This document shows positions 16,786 through 17,418 of a DNA stretch of 17,418 nucleotides, in pieces (position 1 is the stretch's first letter; each line of letters starts with the position of its first letter). Location: positions 70,859 to 88,276 of the forward strand of contig JAHBMJ010002929.1 of assembly GCA_018398765.1 (NCBI GenBank), given 5' to 3'. Made by a program: the position numbers and the translations under genes. This DNA is from Chromera velia (taxonomy: Eukaryota > Sar > Chromeraceae). The notes below the pieces were generated by a model, which was not told the origin of the DNA, did no database searches, and saw nothing but the letters and a program-made list of their open reading frames with translations.

Positions 16786-17025
16786 ATGCCGTTCACAAGG
16801 TTCGTTGAAGTGGGCCGCGTCTGCTGCATCAACTACGGGCCTGACTACGGAAAGGTAAGCGATATTTTGGTTCAGCCTCCATCGTGATGACCCCCCCCGG
16901 TTCTTCTCAGCATATGGATTACCCTTCTGTCCGTGTGTGCTGCTGGATGCCCTTCAGGTCTGCACCATCGTCGATGTGGTCGACAACAACCGCGCCCTGG
17001 TGGAGGGACCCGAGGCACTCACCGG
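16786..17025 (+). CDS. RPL14: 60S ribosomal protein L14 (eL14), first two exons, incomplete
   Basis: Exon 1 (16786-16854, 23 codons) reads MPFTRFVEVGRV then NYGPDYGK, the conserved start of eL14. A 103-nt intron (16855-16957, GTAAGC to TTCAG) follows. Exon 2 (16958-17025) reads VCTIVDVVDNNRALVEGPE, matching the family IVDVxDxNRALVDGP motif, which forms the KOW/SH3-like N-terminal barrel. The protein is part of the large cytosolic ribosomal subunit. Exon 2 probably ends at 17025 before GTGGGT, leaving two bases of a codon; the rest of the roughly 130-200 residue protein lies beyond the window. The ATG context (AAGCC before ATG) is reasonable. Reading straight on from exon 2 without splicing gives no L14-like sequence. 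Confidence 0.9.
16855..16957 (+). other. First intron of RPL14
   Basis: GTAAGC donor after GGAAAG and CCCTTCAG acceptor, 103 nt, phase 0. The exons on either side are contiguous in the eL14 alignment (YGPDYGK then VCTIVDVV). Confidence 0.85.
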
Positions 17026-17418
17026 GTGGGTTTGGGGGGGGATGGTCTTGGTCTCTCTAGACACTCTTTAGCCTTGCTGCTTGATTTTGTACACGATTCT
17101 ACGTATGAAGAGGTTGGGAATGTGGCAGCTGAGGGGGAAACCTGGTCTTGGTGAGCTTATTGATCTTGAACTGAGATGTAAGGTGGGCCGTGGGTGGCGG
17201 AATGGTCAGAGGAGGCCCTAGAGAGAGTGGATGATGGGGGGAATTCAGTGTGTCGAGAGGTCGTCTCGACTGAGGAGTGGGCAGAGAGAGGCGCGAGGAC
17301 TCGCGGGATTGGTGTGTCTGTGTGTCATGAGGAGGGGATCAATTGTGTCTGGCTGGAGAGAGGTGTGGGGGAGAGGTGGGCGAGTTGAGACGTTGAACCC
17401 CGTCTTCTTGTGGGGGGG
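17026..17418 (+). other. Second intron of RPL14, continuing past the window
   Basis: It starts GTGGGT after ACCGG. The remaining 390 bases are G-rich and repetitive on this strand and contain no eL14-like peptide in any frame, so the next exon is expected outside the window. Confidence 0.6.

Noticed and set aside
1-17418. CRISPR array, bacterial operon or rRNA
   Set aside because: No regularly spaced repeats of that type, no rRNA-like sequence, and the genes and introns are eukaryotic.

Overview
The window is eukaryotic nuclear DNA. It has spliceosomal GT-AG introns, a cytosolic ribosomal protein gene, a HID1-family gene, an LTR retrotransposon and a non-LTR retrotransposon. One gene encodes a NicO-type metal transporter whose N-terminus looks like a signal peptide followed by a Ser/Arg-rich transit peptide starting at Phe, as in algae with secondary plastids. 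My best guess is a photosynthetic alveolate such as a chromerid (Chromera/Vitrella). That is inference from gene style, not a proven assignment.

Layout. (1) 2-748: 3' end of a HID1-like gene on the + strand. (2) 749-2008: gene-free, with pyrimidine tracts, a long GT microsatellite and an AT-rich stretch. (3) 2009-10257: a complete but inactivated Ty1/copia-type LTR retrotransposon, with LTRs of 487 and 466 bp, a candidate primer-binding site, Gag, then protease-integrase-RT-RNase H in copia order, a polypurine tract and the 3' LTR. (4) 10258-10823: spacer with a TATA-like and ACGTCAG cluster. (5) 10824-13359: a 5'-truncated, decayed non-LTR (LINE-type) retrotransposon with RT, a C-terminal CCHC zinc knuckle, 3' hairpins and a heptamer tail. 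(6) 13360-14611: gene-free. (7) 14612-16411, minus strand: two-exon NicO-family transporter gene. (8) 16412-16785: shared upstream region. (9) 16786 to the window end, plus strand: ribosomal protein L14 (eL14) gene, two exons visible, the rest outside.

The copia element is the most interesting part. Its gag-pol is open in one frame (frame 1) up to a strong 76-nt GT-AG intron at 4216-4291, and in another frame (frame 2) after it. Removing the intron fuses gag to pol; retaining it ends translation at 4336-4338. This suggests splicing rather than ribosomal frameshifting could set the Gag to Gag-Pol balance. The Gag tail carries a Gln-rich tract and an RGG-box instead of a visible CCHC knuckle. 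The copy is dead through eleven nonsense codons with no frameshift. Its two LTRs differ at 11 positions, all transitions, ten of them in CpG or CpA/TpG context, which suggests cytosine deamination or a RIP-like process. The neighbouring LINE, by contrast, carries both frameshifts and stops.
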